A stretch of 64,000 nt of DNA, from positions 62,001-126,000 of the forward strand of contig CAWBVG010000031.1 of NCBI GenBank assembly GCA_963792175.1, written 5' to 3'. The position numbers and the translations under genes were made by a program. The stretch comes from CAWBVG01 sp963792175. GTDB taxonomy: Bacteria > Acidobacteriota > Vicinamibacteria > Vicinamibacterales > CAVVIG01. The notes below the pieces were generated by a model. That model saw nothing but the letters and a program-made list of their open reading frames with translations. It made no database searches and was not told where the DNA came from. Positions 1 through 9,656 of the stretch are shown here, piece by piece (position 1 is the first letter of the stretch; each line of letters opens with the position of its first letter).

Positions 1-270
1 GAGCGCCCCGTGCGCAGGCCCCTTCACGACCGGCCCCGCGGCGAGGACGGAAGGGGCAGGAAGGGCAGGAAGGGCGGGAAGGGCAGGAAGGCGGGAACGA
101 CAACAGCACGATCAGCGGTGAGTGCCTTTCCCGTCCAGCCCATCCTGCCCATCCCACCTTCGCGCTCCGCGCGTCCACCTACGCGCAGAGCGCTTCCACC
201 TACGCGCAAGGCGCTTCGGCGGACAAGTCGGCGGACAAGTCGGTGGCCAATCCCGCCCGTCCAGCGCAAG
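1..270. repeat. Gene-free left edge with opposed GGAAGGGCA-type micro-repeats
   Basis: No convincing gene lies here. From about 45 to 95 the + strand repeats the word GGAAGGGCA or close variants five times; from about 128 to 166 the complementary word (CCCATCCTGCCC-like) follows, so the two arms could pair. From about 165 to 245 it passes into short repeats related to CTTCGGCGGACAAGTCGG, a copy of the GC-rich dispersed repeat described elsewhere. The tract follows the 3' end of the minus-strand ParB-like gene. Open frames across it are low-complexity R/P/G-rich translations on both strands and are not believable. Confidence 0.6.
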
Positions 271-1224
271 CTACTCTTCATCTGGCGCTCCACCGCCCGA
301 CTTGGCGACGTCTTCCTGTTTTATGCGATCGACGTTGAACTTCTGCGCGCTGGCGATGATCTTGTCGAGCGCCTCGTCGAAGTCGAACGAGGTCGCCTTC
401 GAGAAGCGCGTGTAGTTCACGCGCGAGACGACGAACGGTTTGAGATAGGGACTCGTGAGCCCTTTCGCTTTCAGCTTCTCGACCGCAGCGCTGACCGCAT
501 CGTCCAGCTTCAGGATCTTCTTGCCGCGGCGCTCGCGTTCCTTCACCGCCTTGGCGATCGGTTCCTCGAGGAAGGCATCGACGCGGCGCAGGATCGACTG
601 ATAGGCGCCGCCGCTCAGCCGCGGCCGCTCCTCGTAGCAGATGCCGAGCGTCAGGAAGGCCGGCTGCTCGAATTCGAAGGCGAACGTCTCCTCCGCGTCG
701 TTGCCGCGCTGCTTCGCGAGCGCGCGCGCCATGCGAATCGTTTCCAGCGACTTCTCGCGGAGGTTGTGCGCCTTTTCGGTGTTGAGCGCGAGGATCTTGA
801 ACGCCACCGCGGGATCGGGCACCAGCAGGGCGATGACGGTTTTCACGCCCAGCTTCTTGAGCGCCTGGAGCCGATGGTTGCCGTTCGGCGTGAAGTACTG
901 CCCGTCGTCGCGCACCGCGACGATCGGATCGAGAAAGCGCCCGATCTTTTCGATGACGCCCATCAGGCGCTTGACGTGCGCGTCCGAGGGATCGCGCTGA
1001 TACGGCGTCGGCTCGACGCGGTCCACCGGCAGCCCGACGATCAGCAGCGGGGTTCCACCGAATGGGTCGCTGTAGCGCCCAAGTACGACCCCTCCGTCCG
1101 CTTCGACGCGTTCGGCCATCCGGTCGATCTCGACGCCGGAGGCTTCGCGCACCTCGGCCGGCGTGAGGCCGACCGACGCCGGGGCCGCTTTCTTCCGTCG
1201 AACGGCCTTTTTCTTCGCAGCCAT
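271..1224 (-). CDS. ParB N-terminal-like (ParB/Srx fold) domain protein
   Basis: 317 residues starting MAAKKKAVRRKKAAPAS. The Ala/Lys-rich first 20 residues look like a nucleic-acid-binding tail. The ParB-like domain follows at about 55-135: LPVDRVEPTPYQRDPSDA, then a variable stretch, then NGNHRLQALKKLGVKTV. NGNHR occupies the place of the GERR/GxHR nucleotide-binding motif of ParB/Sulfiredoxin-fold domains. I do not see a typical helix-turn-helix or a ParA partner, so this is probably not the chromosome-segregation ParB but one of the accessory ParB-like proteins of unknown role. The long C-terminal half is helical and charged. The ATG at 1224 is chosen because upstream sequence is repeat-derived. 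A long open frame on the opposite strand is a GC shadow. Confidence 0.75.
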   Translation of the reverse strand: MAAKKKAVRRKKAAPASVGLTPAEVREASGVEIDRMAERVEADGGVVLGRYSDPFGGTPLLIVGLPVDRVEPTPYQRDPSDAHVKRLMGVIEKIGRFLDPIVAVRDDGQYFTPNGNHRLQALKKLGVKTVIALLVPDPAVAFKILALNTEKAHNLREKSLETIRMARALAKQRGNDAEETFAFEFEQPAFLTLGICYEERPRLSGGAYQSILRRVDAFLEEPIAKAVKERERRGKKILKLDDAVSAAVEKLKAKGLTSPYLKPFVVSRVNYTRFSKATSFDFDEALDKIIASAQKFNVDRIKQEDVAKSGGGAPDEE

Positions 1225-1490
1225 GTCCGCCGAATGATATCCGCCTTCGCGCCCCGCTTCGAAGCGCTTCGGCGGGACAAGCCCGCCTTCGCGCCGCCGA
1301 GGCTTCGGCGGGAAGCCTGCCTCGCCGCAGCTTCGGAGCTGCGGCAGGCCCGCCTTCGCGTCGCCCGGACAGCCTGCCTCGCCGAGCTCGGGGAGCCACG
1401 CCCGCCTTGGCGCATCGACAGCCGAGGTTTCGGGGACTGTCACCTCCGAGCTAAGGCGGGCGGCGCAGCAATTGCAAACCGACCGACCGA
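1225..1490. repeat. Tandem cluster of GC-rich dispersed repeats (GCTTCGGCGGG family)
   Basis: This 266-base gap between divergent genes is filled by at least four degenerate copies of a palindrome-rich element. Recurrent words are CGCCTTCGCGCC, GCTTCGGCGGGACAAGC, AGCCTGCCTCGCC and GCAGCTTCGGAGCTGCGGC; the last is itself a hairpin. Single copies with the same words lie near 24360, 43655, 49300, 59540 and 59870, so this is a family. No transposase or ORF is attached. It separates the ParB-like gene (-) from the SYLF gene (+), so both promoters must lie inside or beside it. Confidence 0.65.
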
Positions 1491-1501
1491 GGCAGGTGGA
1501 T

Positions 1502-2511
1502 ATGGGGAAACAGGTCTGTGCGTTGGCTTTCGTGCTTGCTGCCGCGGGCAACGCCCACGCGGCGATTGGTTCATCGGAAGCGGCCCGACTGGCCGCCGCC
1601 GCGCAAGTGGTCAGTGACATCAAGACGGACGTCCCGGCGGATATCTGGTCGAAAGCACGATGTGTGGTCGTGATGCCGGACGTGAAGAAGGCGGCGTTCA
1701 TTTTCGGCGGCGAATACGGCAAGGGCACTATGAGCTGCCGGTCCGCGGAACGCTGGAGCCCGCCGGTTTTCATGCAGCTGGCCAAGGGCAGCTGGGGATT
1801 TCAGGCCGGCGCCGAAGAGGTCGACCTGGTGCTGCTCGTCATGAACGAGCAAGGCGTGCAGAAGCTGCTGCAGAACAAAGTGACGCTCGGCGCGGATGCG
1901 TCGATCGCGGCCGGACCGCTTGGCCGCCAGGGTAGCGTCGCGACGGACGCGGCATTGACTGCCGAGATCCTCGCGTACTCGCGCGCGAAGGGACTCTTCG
2001 CCGGCATCAACCTCTCCGGTGGCGTTCTCCGGCCGGACGAGGATGCCAACACCTCGGTCTACGGCAAAGGCGCGTCGCCGAGGACGGTTCTCGCCAGCAC
2101 CGCCATCTCGGCTCCGCCCGAGGCGACGCGCCTTTCTACGGGCGCTCGAGTCACAGGCCATCACGTCCACCGCATCCGCGGCCGATCGTCCGATGCCATC
2201 CCAGCCGGCGCCGACCTCTCCGCGCACCACGACGATGCCGACCACGGATGACGATCTGAGAGCAAGGGTCGTGGACCTCCAGCAGATGCTCGATCGGATC
2301 CTGGCAGACACGACGCCGGCGCCCGTCGGCACGAGCGGCACGGCGGGAGCATCTGTCGAGCGGCACGGTAACCGTCGACCGCGCTCGCTTGCTGCAACTC
2401 CGGCAGCAGCTCGACGCGATGATGGCGTGCGCTCAACAGGCGTTGAGTGCGCTCCGCGGTGCCAGGGTGCTAGGTGCTACGGTGCTAGGTGCAGTGGTGC
2501 CAGGGTGCTAA
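1502..2511 (+). CDS. SYLF (DUF500/Ysc84) lipid-binding domain protein, exported, two frameshifts
   Basis: Starts MGKQVCALAFVLAAAGNAHA, a Sec signal peptide. The SYLF domain follows: AQVVSDIKTDVPADIWSKAR, CVVVMPDVKKAAFIFGGEYG, GSWGFQAGAEEVDLVLLVMN, then KGLFAGINLSGGVLRPDEDA. Family members bind phosphoinositides in eukaryotes; the bacterial role is unclear. The frame breaks near 2130 (after ISAPPEAT) and near 2345. Bridging them gives a C-terminal region with a helical segment reading RLLQLRQQLDAMMACAQQ. The last residues (ARVLGATVLGAVV) and the stop TAA at 2509-2511 are encoded by the GGTGCTA repeat tract. The reading from 2130 onward is my reconstruction. Confidence 0.72.
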
Positions 2512-2605
2512 AGGTGCCGTGCGACCTAGCACCATGGCACCTCGCACCTGGCACCTCGCACCATCGCACCTAGCACCGTAGCACCTAGCACCTAGCACCG
2601 GTAGC
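2459..2605. repeat. GGTGCTA / TAGCACC micro-repeat tract, opposed arms
   Basis: The first half repeats GGTGCTAGGTGC and GGTGCCAGGGTGC; the second half repeats TAGCACC, GGCACCTCGCACC and CCTAGCACC. The arms are complementary over about 60 bases, so the transcript could form a long imperfect hairpin. It lies at the end of the SYLF gene and 28 bases before the ligase gene, where a terminator would be expected, but it has no U-tract and is much longer than a normal intrinsic terminator. Confidence 0.75.
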
Positions 2606-2632
2606 AACGCGCGCGCAGCGTAAGATCCTTTG

Positions 2633-3589
2633 ATGCCTGCGCGCGCGTTGTCTCCGATGATGGCGGTATCCGCCAGTGCGCTGCCGTCGGGCCCCGAGTG
2701 GTCCTACGAAGTGAAGTGGGACGGCTATCGGGCGCAGGCGGTCAGGAACGGCTCCACTGTTTCGCTCGCTTCCCGGAACCTCAAGAACATCACCAGGCAG
2801 TACCCGGCGGTCGTGCAGGCAGTCGCCGGCGTGCGCGCCGACTCGTTTGTCCTCGACGGAGAGATCGTCGCCGTCGATGCCGGTGGTCGGCCGTCATTTC
2901 AGGCTCTGCATCACGTCAGCCTCGACGGCGTGTCGATCGTCTACTATGCCTTCGACCTCCTGCACCTGAACGGCCGCGACTTGACGCGCCTGCCGCTCGA
3001 CGAGCGGCGCGCGGCGCTCCGGACGGTGATCGCCGGCTCCGGCGTGTTCCTGTCCGATCCGTTGCCTGGAACGCCCGCACAGATCGCCACGGCCGTACGG
3101 CGTCTGGGCCTCGAAGGTGTCGTCGCCAAGCGCCGGCGATCCGCGTACGCCACCGGGCGCCGCAGCGACGCGTGGGTCAAGGTCCGCTTTGCGCGGCGGC
3201 AGGAGCTCGTGGTCGGCGGATTCAAGCCGCTCCGCGACACGTTTGATTCGCTGGTGGTCGGCTACTACGACGGGACGAAGCTGATGAGTGCCGGCAAAGT
3301 CCGCAGCGGGTTCACGCCGCACGCGCGCCACGAGCTGTTCGCGCGGCTGGCGTCGCTGCAGACCTCCCGCTGCCCGTTCGCCAACCTGCCGAGTGTGAGC
3401 AGCGCCCATTGGGGCCAGGGGATTACGGCAGAGGAGATGGCGCTGCTGCGCTGGGTCAAGCCACGGATCGTCGTGGAAGTGTCGTTCACCGAGTGGACCC
3501 GCGACGGCAGCCTGCGTCATGCCGCGTTCGTCGCGCGGCGCGACGACAAGGCTGCCCGAGAGGTGACGCGCGACGCGTCTAGTGGGTGA
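2633..3589 (+). CDS. Stand-alone ATP-dependent DNA ligase (LigD-type ligase domain)
   Basis: 318 residues covering the adenylation and OB-fold domains. Motif I is EVKWDGYRAQA, with the Lys that takes AMP near residue 28. Motif III is VLDGEIVAVD, IIIa is YYAFDLLHLNG, IV is EGVVAKRRRSAY and V is DAWVKVRF. The OB fold follows with ELVVGGFKPLRDTFDSLVVG and RWVKPRIVVEVSFTEW. This matches the ligase module of bacterial NHEJ LigD, but no polymerase or phosphoesterase domain and no Ku gene is visible nearby. The ATG at 2633 is preferred to the adjacent TTG. Its 3' end overlaps the convergent neighbour by 11 bases. Likely role: sealing nicks in repair. Confidence 0.87.
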   Translation: MPARALSPMMAVSASALPSGPEWSYEVKWDGYRAQAVRNGSTVSLASRNLKNITRQYPAVVQAVAGVRADSFVLDGEIVAVDAGGRPSFQALHHVSLDGVSIVYYAFDLLHLNGRDLTRLPLDERRAALRTVIAGSGVFLSDPLPGTPAQIATAVRRLGLEGVVAKRRRSAYATGRRSDAWVKVRFARRQELVVGGFKPLRDTFDSLVVGYYDGTKLMSAGKVRSGFTPHARHELFARLASLQTSRCPFANLPSVSSAHWGQGITAEEMALLRWVKPRIVVEVSFTEWTRDGSLRHAAFVARRDDKAAREVTRDASSG

Positions 3590-4166
3590 TCTTTTCGCGT
3601 TTGATGTTGGTCAGCAGCACCGGCTGGGTCCCGTAGTTCTCCAGCGTGACGATGTTGTTCTCCTTGTCGGGAATGATCTTCGTCGCGACCGACATCTTGC
3701 CCTCGCCCTCGCCGTCGCGGTTCAACCGCAGCTCGATGACGGTGAACGGATAGTCGATCGATCGCGGACGATTGGCCGCTTCCCAGAAGCCGATGCGCCG
3801 ATCGGTCACGAGCACGACGCGCTCGCCGCCGTCCGGCAGCGGGAGCTTGCGGGCGAAATGAAGATCCCAGCCGATCCGGTCTGGCGTCTTGATGTAGCCC
3901 GCGCGCGGCATGTCCTGCAGAACGTCGAGCAGTTTTTCAGGACCCTTGCTCATCAACACCGACATCAGACGGTCGCGGTCCTTGTCGGTCGACCAGCGGT
4001 TGACCACGAGCTCGATCGTTCCCGCGGCCCCGCGATCCATGTTGATCGCGTTTGCCGAATAGCGCTCGGGTGTGCCCATCGTCTGGGCGTGAAGGGAGAG
4101 GGACAGCGTGGCCGCGCAGGTGAACGCGACGGCAATTAACGAGGCACGGCGGAATGGACGAGGCAT
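3579..4166 (-). CDS. Exported protein of unknown function
   Basis: 195 residues from MPRPFRRASLIAVAFTCAAT, a signal peptide with cleavage expected after SLHA. The ATG at 4166 is preceded at good spacing by a strong AGGAGG site. The mature part has no motif I recognise. It is mixed alpha/beta, with ANAINMDRGAAGTIELVVNR, a helix around RDRLMSVLMSKGPEKLLDVL and strands such as FTVIELRLNRDGEGEGKMSV. It ends GTQPVLLTNIKREKITH. Proteins of this look are common but undescribed in acidobacteria. It is monocistronic, between convergent ligase and a same-strand peptidase gene ending about 105 bases upstream. Confidence 0.7.
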   Translation of the reverse strand: MPRPFRRASLIAVAFTCAATLSLSLHAQTMGTPERYSANAINMDRGAAGTIELVVNRWSTDKDRDRLMSVLMSKGPEKLLDVLQDMPRAGYIKTPDRIGWDLHFARKLPLPDGGERVVLVTDRRIGFWEAANRPRSIDYPFTVIELRLNRDGEGEGKMSVATKIIPDKENNIVTLENYGTQPVLLTNIKREKITH

Positions 4167-4270
4167 GACATAGATCCTCCTGTCCAAGTCTGTTACAAGG
4201 TTCGCGCCGCATTCCAATCGCGGCCTGCGATTACTTTCTCGCGGATGGGGTAAGCATCGTTTCGCGACGT

Positions 4271-6113
4271 TCAGCCGCCGCGCATGTAGACGAGCTTTGC
4301 CGGCTGGCCGATTTTCAACACGTCGAGCGCGTAGGTGTAATCGTAGATGTTGGCGATCGTCTGCCCCGCGATTTCGACGATGACGTCGCCCTTCTGCAGG
4401 CCTGCCTGTTCGGCCGGGCCGCCGCCGATGACGCCGCTCAGCAGCAGTCCCTTCACTTCGGTGGAGTAGTCCGGAATCGTCCCGGTAAAGACGCGCACGC
4501 CGGCGCGCCCGCCGCCGGATTGCGTCTGCTGCTCGACCTTCGTGAATTGCGGCGCGTCGGCCATCTCCTCGAGGCGTCGCACGATGGCCGCCGCGAAGTC
4601 GACGACGCGATCCAGATCCTCGTAATCGATCTTGTCAGCCGTATCCGATGGCTTGTGATAATCCGCATGCGTGCCGGTGAAGAAACTGAGACACGGCACG
4701 CTGGACGAGTTGAAGGTGGCGACGTCGGTCGGCTGATATGGATCCTGTTGCACCATCAGGTCGAAGCCGGCCGCGACGTTGGCCTGCTCGAGCACCTTGG
4801 CCCACACCGGACTGGTGCCGGTCGCCTGGACCGTCAGCTTGTTGTCCTGCATGCGGCCGACCATGTCGAAGTTCAGATAGGCCGCGATTTGATCCAGCGG
4901 CACGGGCGGCGCCGCCGCAAACGCGCTCGATCCGATCAGACCCAGCTCCTCGCCGGACCACCAACCCACGAGCACGTGCCGCCGGCGCGGCTGCTTCGCC
5001 ATCGCCGACGCCACCGCCAGCACCGCGGCCGATCCGGATGCGTTGTCGTCCGCGCCGAAGTGCACTTTGCCGGCGTCGTCCTTGCCGGCGAGCGTGTTGC
5101 CCGCTTCGCCGTGACCAAGGTGGTCGTAATGCGCGCCAAGCGCGACCCACGGCTTCGCCACCGTCGTCACCGGCGTCGTGGCGGGGAGGTATGCGACGAC
5201 GTTGTGGCCGGTGCGCTTTTCGCGGACAACGGACGCATGGACTTTCGCGGTGACCGGGAGCGCGAATCCCGTCACGTGCGGGTTCGCTGAATCGAGCGAC
5301 TTCTGCACGTCGTCGAGCGTCTTGTCCGGGAGCTGATCGAAGATCTGCTTCACCAGGTTGCCCGAGACGGTGACCGCGGTGATGCCGGAACCGGCAAGCG
5401 CAGTATCGAAACTCATGGGCGCGAGCTCTCCGGCATTGGGGGAGCGCGGTCCGGTGACGACGATCATCGCCTTGGCGCCGTGCTGGCGCGCCTGCATCGC
5501 CTTGTAGCGCAGATCGGCATAGCGCGCGAGGATGCCGCGCGTCTTCTGATCGGCGTCCTCGGGGAAATAGCGCAGGACGAGGACGATCTTGTCTTTCACG
5601 TCGAGCGTCGCGTAGCTGTCGTAGCCGAATCCCTGGCTCTCCGGCACGACGATGCCGTAACCGGCGAAGACGAGCGGCGCTTCGACATCACCGTTATCGG
5701 AAAACGACAGCGCGCGCACGGAAGGGCCGACGTCGGGACGACGCCCCATTCGACGCCACCGATCGTTTTGCCGTCCGGCGTCTTCGAGACGCCCGTGCCG
5801 CGGAACTCGATCGTCGAGCCGCCATCGCGCGAGCCGGCGGTGAATTCGAACGGCAGGCGGAAGTCGTTCTGCCCGGCAGCGGCTTGGCGCCGATCTTCTG
5901 CAACTCGGCGACGAGGAAATCGCTCGCAAGCCGCTCGCCGTTCGAGCCCGCCAGGCGGCCTTCGAGGCGCGGCGAGGCCAGTGTCTCGACGTAGGTGCGG
6001 GTCTTCGACGCCTGCGCGTGAACCAGGACAGAAACCGCGGAGATCGCAAAGAGCGCAGAGAAAAATATTCTCAGCGCGCTCTGCGGACTCTGCGGTTTAG
6101 CTTTTTTGATCAT
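4271..6113 (-). CDS. M28-family zinc aminopeptidase with PA and C-terminal PDZ domains, two frameshifts
   Basis: Exported peptidase of about 610 residues. ATG at 6113 overlaps the stop of the upstream PD40 gene (ATGA), so the two are co-translated. A signal peptide (IFFSALFAISAVSVLVHAQ) is followed by a PA-type insert, then the M28 core: GAHYDHLG, ADDNASGSAAVL, GEELGLIGS, NFDMVGR and HADYHKPSDT, which supply the two-zinc ligands and the general base. A PDZ domain ends the protein (GGGPAEQAGLQKGDVIVEIA). The frame breaks near 5877 (in LPGQNDFRLP) and near 5738 (in GVVPDVGPSV); each is explained by one lost base. The signal peptide region 6030-6100 is built from a CTCTGCG-type low-complexity word. 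Confidence 0.85.
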
Positions 6114-7210
6114 GATTTCTTGCTCGGCTTTCTTGGCGGTGCGTTCTTGATCGCTTCGAGCGCCTTCTCGTGGTTCCACTGCGCGAGGAACAGCTGTCCG
6201 GCCGATCCGCCGGAGCGGCTCGACGTCCACGCCAGCATCTTGCCGTCGGGCGACGGCACCGGCAGGCCGTCGAACCCGTCAGAGTAGGTGACGCGCACCG
6301 GCTCCTTGGTGCCTTGCGCGTCGACCATGAAGACCTCGAAGTTCTCGAACCCGAGCTTGTTCGAGGCGAAGAGGATGTAAGCGCCCGAGGGGTGGAAATA
6401 CGGCGCCCAGCTCATGGCGCCGAAATCGGTGATCTTCCGCTGATCGGATCCGTCCAGGTTCATCGTCCAGACGTCCGCGATGAGCCCCGACTCGTCGAAG
6501 CGGCGCCAGACGATGCGCTTGCCGTCAGGCGTGAAGAACGGCCCGCCGTCGTAGCCGTTCACGGACGTCAGGCGCTTCTGTCCCGATCCGTCGGCGCGCA
6601 TGATGTAGATCTCGGCGAAGAAGCTCGGGTCCTCCGCGAGCTTCTTTTTTTCCGCGTCGGACAACGTGCGGTTGTAGGCGTCGCGCATCGAGGTGAAGAC
6701 CAGCCACTGCCCGTCGGGCGAGTAGCTGCCCTCCGCGTCGTAGCCGCGCGCGTCGGTCAGCCGCTTCATCGCGTGCGTCTTCTGGTTGTAGGCGTAGATA
6801 TCCATCTCGGGGTCGTAGTCCCAGGCGTAGCGGCGCTCCTTGCCCGAAGCTCGGAAGGCGTTCTCCTCGTCCTGGAGCTGCTTCGATTTCGGGTCGCCAT
6901 GCGTCGACGCAAACTCGATCTCGTCGGTGCCTGGGCGGAAGAATGCGCACGTGGTCTTGCCGACGCCGGGCGACACGCGCGTCGTGTCGCCGGTGCCGAG
7001 ATCGAGCACGTAGATTTGATAGAACGGGTTGCCGGGTTCGCGTTCGCTCTGGAACACGATCCGCTTGCCGTCCGGCGCCCAGTAGCCTTCGCCGGCGCGT
7101 TTGCCTTCCACCGTCAGGCGCCGCACGCGTGAGAGGAAATCGCGCTCCTGGTACGACGGCGCGGCCGTCTGCGTCAGGAGCAACGCCGCGAACAGAATTC
7201 GAGCAGTCAT
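6110..7210 (-). CDS. TolB-like PD40 beta-propeller, exported
   Basis: 366 residues with signal peptide MTARILFAALLLTQTAAPS. At least five PD40/WD40-like repeats are visible: YWAPDGKRIVFQSER, GSYSPDGQWLVFTSMRD, FFTPDGKRIVWRRFD, YFHPSGAYILFASNK and PSPDGKMLAWTSSRS, each followed by IYVLDL/IYIMRADGSGQKRLT-type strands. It lies directly upstream of, and overlaps by four bases, the M28 peptidase, an arrangement that suggests a shared periplasmic function such as peptide capture and breakdown. It reads cleanly with no frameshift. The C-terminus is basic (PPRKPSKKS). Confidence 0.83.
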   Translation of the reverse strand: MTARILFAALLLTQTAAPSYQERDFLSRVRRLTVEGKRAGEGYWAPDGKRIVFQSEREPGNPFYQIYVLDLGTGDTTRVSPGVGKTTCAFFRPGTDEIEFASTHGDPKSKQLQDEENAFRASGKERRYAWDYDPEMDIYAYNQKTHAMKRLTDARGYDAEGSYSPDGQWLVFTSMRDAYNRTLSDAEKKKLAEDPSFFAEIYIMRADGSGQKRLTSVNGYDGGPFFTPDGKRIVWRRFDESGLIADVWTMNLDGSDQRKITDFGAMSWAPYFHPSGAYILFASNKLGFENFEVFMVDAQGTKEPVRVTYSDGFDGLPVPSPDGKMLAWTSSRSGGSAGQLFLAQWNHEKALEAIKNAPPRKPSKKS

Positions 7211-7516
7211 CGGGGCCTCTTATACCACGACGGTTCTAACGGATTTGATATGACTAGATATGACATTGTGTTCGAAACAGCTGATGAATGCTCCGTATGG
7301 AGACATATAGAAGTAACACCTGCTATATCAATGGCTTAGATAGAGCCATTACGGAATGGTCATCGAAACAGGTTCATAAACGGAACAGACACGATATGAC
7401 AGTGCGGACTCTCGCTTGCCGCGAGAATCATCTGTAACTTATTGAGCGGTAGTAGTTTATCACGTACTCAGCGCGGCGCAGGCTCAGCTGGCCGTGGCCT
7501 TGCTGTTCAGTCGGCC
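7211..7516. promoter_or_regulatory. AT-rich divergent intergenic region
   Basis: 306 bases between the PD40 gene (-) and the S8 protease gene (+), visibly richer in A/T than the rest of the window. The octamer GATATGAC appears three times (about 7247, 7256 and 7393), and a small hairpin TCTCGC-TTGCC-GCGAGA lies near 7410-7426. These are candidate operator or promoter elements for the divergent genes. I cannot place confident -35/-10 boxes. Confidence 0.45.
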
Positions 7517-9619
7517 ATGACTCAACTGCGTCCCTCGTACATCAGACGAAAAGCCGTCTGGGGACCGAAGCGCATCGTGTGGCCACTCCTGATTTTGCTT
7601 CTCGGGATTGCACCCGCGTTCGCCTCGGCCGCCGGCCGGCATTACCGTCAGGCTCCGAAGAAGAAACCCGGTGCACTCGGCACGCGCGTCAAGGACTACC
7701 GCCTTGACGCCGAACTCGAAGCGCCGGTCCAGGGATCGCAACGGCGCGGTCAACACGACGCGCGTCATTGTCGAACTCGTACCCGGGCGCATCAGCTGCC
7801 CGAACGAACTCAAGCACTACATGTGGCGGTTCGCCGGTCGAAGGCATCAAGGACGAACACGGCTTCGACAGCAACCTCGACATCATCAACGGCCAGGTGC
7901 TCGAACTGCCGAACAACCTGCTCGACGAAGATGGCGAGCTACCCGGACGTGTTCCGCGTCCACCTGGATCGTCCGATCAAGGGCCACGTCTATCGGACGT
8001 CAGTCACCGTGGGCGCCCGCACGGTCCAGGAGACACTCGGCTACACCGGCAAGGGCATCAGCGTCGCGGTGATCGACTCCGGCATCACGACCTGGCACGA
8101 CGACCTGACGAACAAGACGTCGACGCTGTTTCCCGTACGGCAATCAGCGCGTCAGGAAGTTCGTCGACTTCGTCAACGGTCGAGACGCTGCCGTACGACG
8201 ACAACGGCCACGGCAGCCACGTGGCCGGCATCATCGCCGGCAACGGCTACGACTCGTACGGCGAGAAGACGCGGCATCGCGCCCGGATGCCAACATCATC
8301 TCGCTCAAGGTGCTCGACGAGCACGGAACGGGCACGATCAGCAACATCATCGCGGCCCTGAACTGGGTGGCGTCAACGCCACGACCTACAACATCAAGGT
8401 CGTCAACATGTCGGTCGGCGCCGGGGTTACCGAGTCGGTACTGGACCGACCCGTTGACGCTGGCCTGTAAGAAGGTCACCGACAAGGGCATCACCATCGT
8501 GGCGGCGGCCGGCAACTTCGGCAAGAACACGCTGGGCCAGCAGCAGTACGGCGCGCATCACGGCGCCGGGCAACGCGCCGTGGGTGCTGACCGTGGGTGC
8601 GTCGAGCACGAACGGCACGCTGACCCGCAACGACGACACGATGGCGGGCTACAGCTCGTCGGGTCCGACCTACATCGACTTCGACTCGAAGCCCGACCTG
8701 GTCGCGCCGGGCACCGGCACGGTGTCGCTGGCGGTGCCGGGCAGCTTCTTCTACATCAACAAGGCGACGACGCTCCTGAACGGGCATGCTCCCGCTCGGG
8801 TCGAAACCGTATCTCGCGCTGAGCGGCACCAGCATGGCGTCGCCGGTCGTCGTCGGGCACGGTGGCGCTGATGCTTCAGGCCAACCCGAATCTGACGCCG
8901 AACTTGATCAAGGCGATCCTGCAGTACACCGCGCAGGGGTATCCGGGATACAGCCCGCTGCGTCAGGGCGCCGGCTTCCTCAACTCGCTCGGCGCGGTGC
9001 GCCTGGCGAGTCTACTACAACGCGCCGAAGGCCGGCGACGAGATGCCGGTGCAGTCGGTGTGGAGCCGCCGATTCTCTGGGGCAATCATCGCCTGAAGCA
9101 GCGGTGTCATCAAGCCGAACGCGAACGCCTGGGGCGAACAGCATCGTCTGGGGCTCGGCGAAGACGCTCGGCGACACCGGCGACAACATCGTCTGGGGTT
9201 CGATGGATCCGACGGCGACAACATCGTCTGGGGGAGCAGCGACGCCGGCGACAACATCGTCTGGGGCAGCGCCGGCGACGGCGACAACATCGTCTGGGGC
9301 AGCGCGCCGACGACGGCGACAACATCGTCTGGGGCAGCGACTGCGGCGGCGCCGACTGCGACAGCATCGTGTGGGGCGTGGCCGATCCTGGCGACAACAT
9401 CGTCTGGGGCACGGCCGAGCGACGGGCGACAACATCGTGTGGGGCAGCGACTCGCTCGGCGACAACATCGTCTGGGGCACGAACGCCGAGGATGACGCGT
9501 CATGGGGCAGCGACGCCGGCGAGGATAACGACGTCGATGTTCCCGGATACGGTGACCGAGCCGCTGCCGAGCCTCGACCTCGAGTTCGGCGACATCGGTT
9601 CCGCTTCCAGTTCCCGTGA
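7517..9619 (+). CDS. S8 (subtilisin-like) serine protease with GDNIVWG repeat tail, heavily frameshifted
   Basis: Signal segment VWPLLILLLGIAPAFASA follows MTQLRPSYIRRKA. The catalytic triad is intact in pieces: Asp in ISVAVIDSGITTWHDDL, His in NGHGSHVAGIIAGNG, oxyanion Asn in VAAAGNFGKN and Ser in LSGTSMASPVVVG. After the protease domain (to about 9060) comes a tail of about ten copies of [G/C]D[N/S]IVWG[S/T/V] separated by 3-6 residues (9140-9480), then an acidic end. At least twelve one-base shifts are needed between about 7740 and 9545, most of them apparent insertions, so the annotated span is a reconstruction. The GDNIVWG tail occurs on S8 proteases of acidobacteria; its role is not known to me. 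The end is uncertain. Confidence 0.75.
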
Positions 9620-9656
9620 CGTCAACGGTTTCATCGCTGTTGGGAGGCCTCTAACC

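Noticed and set aside
10..1617. Long open frame on the + strand across the ParB-like gene
   Set aside because: It is an Arg-rich antisense shadow of a GC-rich gene; the minus-strand frame has the ParB-like motifs and a sensible start.
9130..9490. Regularly spaced GACAACATCGTCTGGGGC repeats resembling a CRISPR array
   Set aside because: Spacing is 33-42 bases, the repeats stay in one protein frame once shifts are corrected, and they encode the GDNIVWG tail of an S8 protease. No cas genes are present.
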